From an uncultured Coprococcus sp. (GTDB lineage Bacteria > Bacillota > Clostridia > Lachnospirales > Lachnospiraceae), in NCBI GenBank assembly GCA_900548215.1, contig URJI01000003.1, positions 10,399-74,398 of the forward strand: a stretch of 64,000 nucleotides of DNA, read 5' to 3'. A model generated the notes under the pieces. That model was not told the origin of the DNA. It saw only the letters and a list, made by a program, of their open reading frames with translations, and ran no database searches. Of this stretch, positions 63,459-64,000 are shown piece after piece (position 1 is the first letter of the stretch; each line of letters begins with the position of its first letter). Both the position numbers and the translations under genes were made by a program.

Positions 63459-64000
63459 CTAAACTGTCACAGTGAGCGAATTTATTATATCGCAAACCGT
63501 ATCTTTTGATATCCCCATTTTCCGGCTGATATCATCAGCTGTAAGCCCCATATCCATGTATGCTTCTATTTTGCCTTCTATCTTGCCTTTTTCCACTCCC
63601 TGGCGCATCGCCTCATTCTTTATACCCTGACTTGCATTACACATGGCATCCACGCTCCTTTCGATATCATTCGAGTAAGGTATACTAAACTCATTCACAA
63701 TTATATCTTTTCTCTCTTCTATGCTTATATTCGATGAAAAGAAAGTCTCCAATAAGCGCAACAACCGCTTATTATCAGCTACAGCATCAACCACATCTTT
63801 AGATAAACAGATCTGTACCACAGAGAGAAGATCATAGTAATCGTTTCTCGTATAGTGTCCTACCAGTTCTTTCTTATCAATCGAATACTCTGTGATTGTA
63901 TTCTCAACGTCTGAATTGCAGTTAATACAGATCCATATCGAATATACCTTCTTTATATCCTGATAATTGGAATTGACAAATTCCACATTTTTCTGGGCGG
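63459..64000 (-). CDS. C-terminal part of an Rpn/PD-(D/E)XK family protein (5' end outside)
   Basis: The frame is open to the right edge of the window (about 180 residues seen), so the start and the nuclease core are missing. YQDIKKVYSIWICIN and EYSIDKKELVGHY match the middle of Rpn-type recombination-promoting nuclease/putative transposase proteins common in Lachnospiraceae. The end has an Glu/Lys/Gly repeat (EKGKIEGKIEAYMDMG) and a small helix-turn-helix-like tail (TADDISRKMGISKDTVCDII). Role uncertain: such genes are multi-copy and linked to recombination rather than to classical transposition. Confidence 0.75.
   Translation of the reverse strand, partial: AQKNVEFVNSNYQDIKKVYSIWICINCNSDVENTITEYSIDKKELVGHYTRNDYYDLLSVVQICLSKDVVDAVADNKRLLRLLETFFSSNISIEERKDIIVNEFSIPYSNDIERSVDAMCNASQGIKNEAMRQGVEKGKIEGKIEAYMDMGLTADDISRKMGISKDTVCDIINSLTVTV

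Noticed and set aside
63459..64000. Insertion sequence transposase
   Set aside because: The visible part matches Rpn-like proteins, with no DDE motifs and no terminal inverted repeats seen.

Overview
The window reads as chromosomal DNA of a spore-forming, low-to-moderate GC Gram-positive of the Clostridia, most likely a gut Lachnospiraceae (Coprococcus/Roseburia-like; the family is inference). Support comes from spoIVA and dpaAB (sporulation, dipicolinate), strong GGAGG ribosome sites, a tmRNA with tag ANDNLAYAA, Firmicutes gene orders (der-plsY-gpsA-spoIVA, secG-rnr-smpB-ssrA, scpA-scpB-dac, rplS-rbgA-rnhB) and giant Cna_B/GLUG surface proteins. Nearly everything is on the minus strand; only an AraC regulator and a PHP phosphatase are on the plus strand. 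No tRNA, rRNA, insertion sequence or CRISPR array was seen.

Layout. 1-5.8 kb: a TetR regulator followed by a huge exported GLUG/MBG-repeat surface protein that runs off the left edge. 5.8-7.6 kb: a three-gene hipBST toxin-antitoxin locus preceded by four regularly spaced palindromes. 7.6-13.6 kb: dpaB, dpaA, a D-Ala-D-Ala carboxypeptidase, scpB, scpA and spoIVA. 13.8-24.6 kb: one 3,593-residue cell-wall-anchored Cna_B protein, sitting between spoIVA and gpsA. 24.8-34.5 kb: housekeeping genes gpsA, plsY, der, a DUF512 radical-SAM gene, pgeF, yraN, rnhB, two signal peptidases around rbgA, and rplS. 34.8-38.8 kb: tmRNA, a small membrane protein, smpB, rnr, secG. 38.8-45.4 kb: a YfhO-type membrane protein, a thiamin salvage operon (thiM, thiE, HAD-ThiD fusion), mscL. 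45.5-56.5 kb: glycolysis (gpmI; tpiA, pgk, gap) interrupted by xth and by a secreted GH16 glucanase with a divergent AraC regulator. 56.4-57.4 kb: a gene-free, repeat-rich kilobase. 57.4-64 kb: PHP phosphatase, an unknown membrane protein, mnmA, cysteine desulfurase, a MATE transporter and the end of an Rpn-family gene.

Working together: dpaAB, spoIVA and the carboxypeptidase serve spore formation; SmpB, tmRNA and RNase R form the trans-translation and decay set; the cysteine desulfurase supplies sulfur to MnmA for tRNA 2-thiolation; the thi genes rebuild thiamin phosphate from salvaged precursors; AraC plus GH16 looks like an inducible extracellular beta-glucan degradation unit. The most notable signals are the hipBST operon with its phased operator array, the TetR operator placed on the start of an adhesin operon, the alternating Cna_B array with recent internal duplication, internal terminators ahead of rnr and pgk that leave little or no room for a promoter, and several short-period tandem repeats outside genes.
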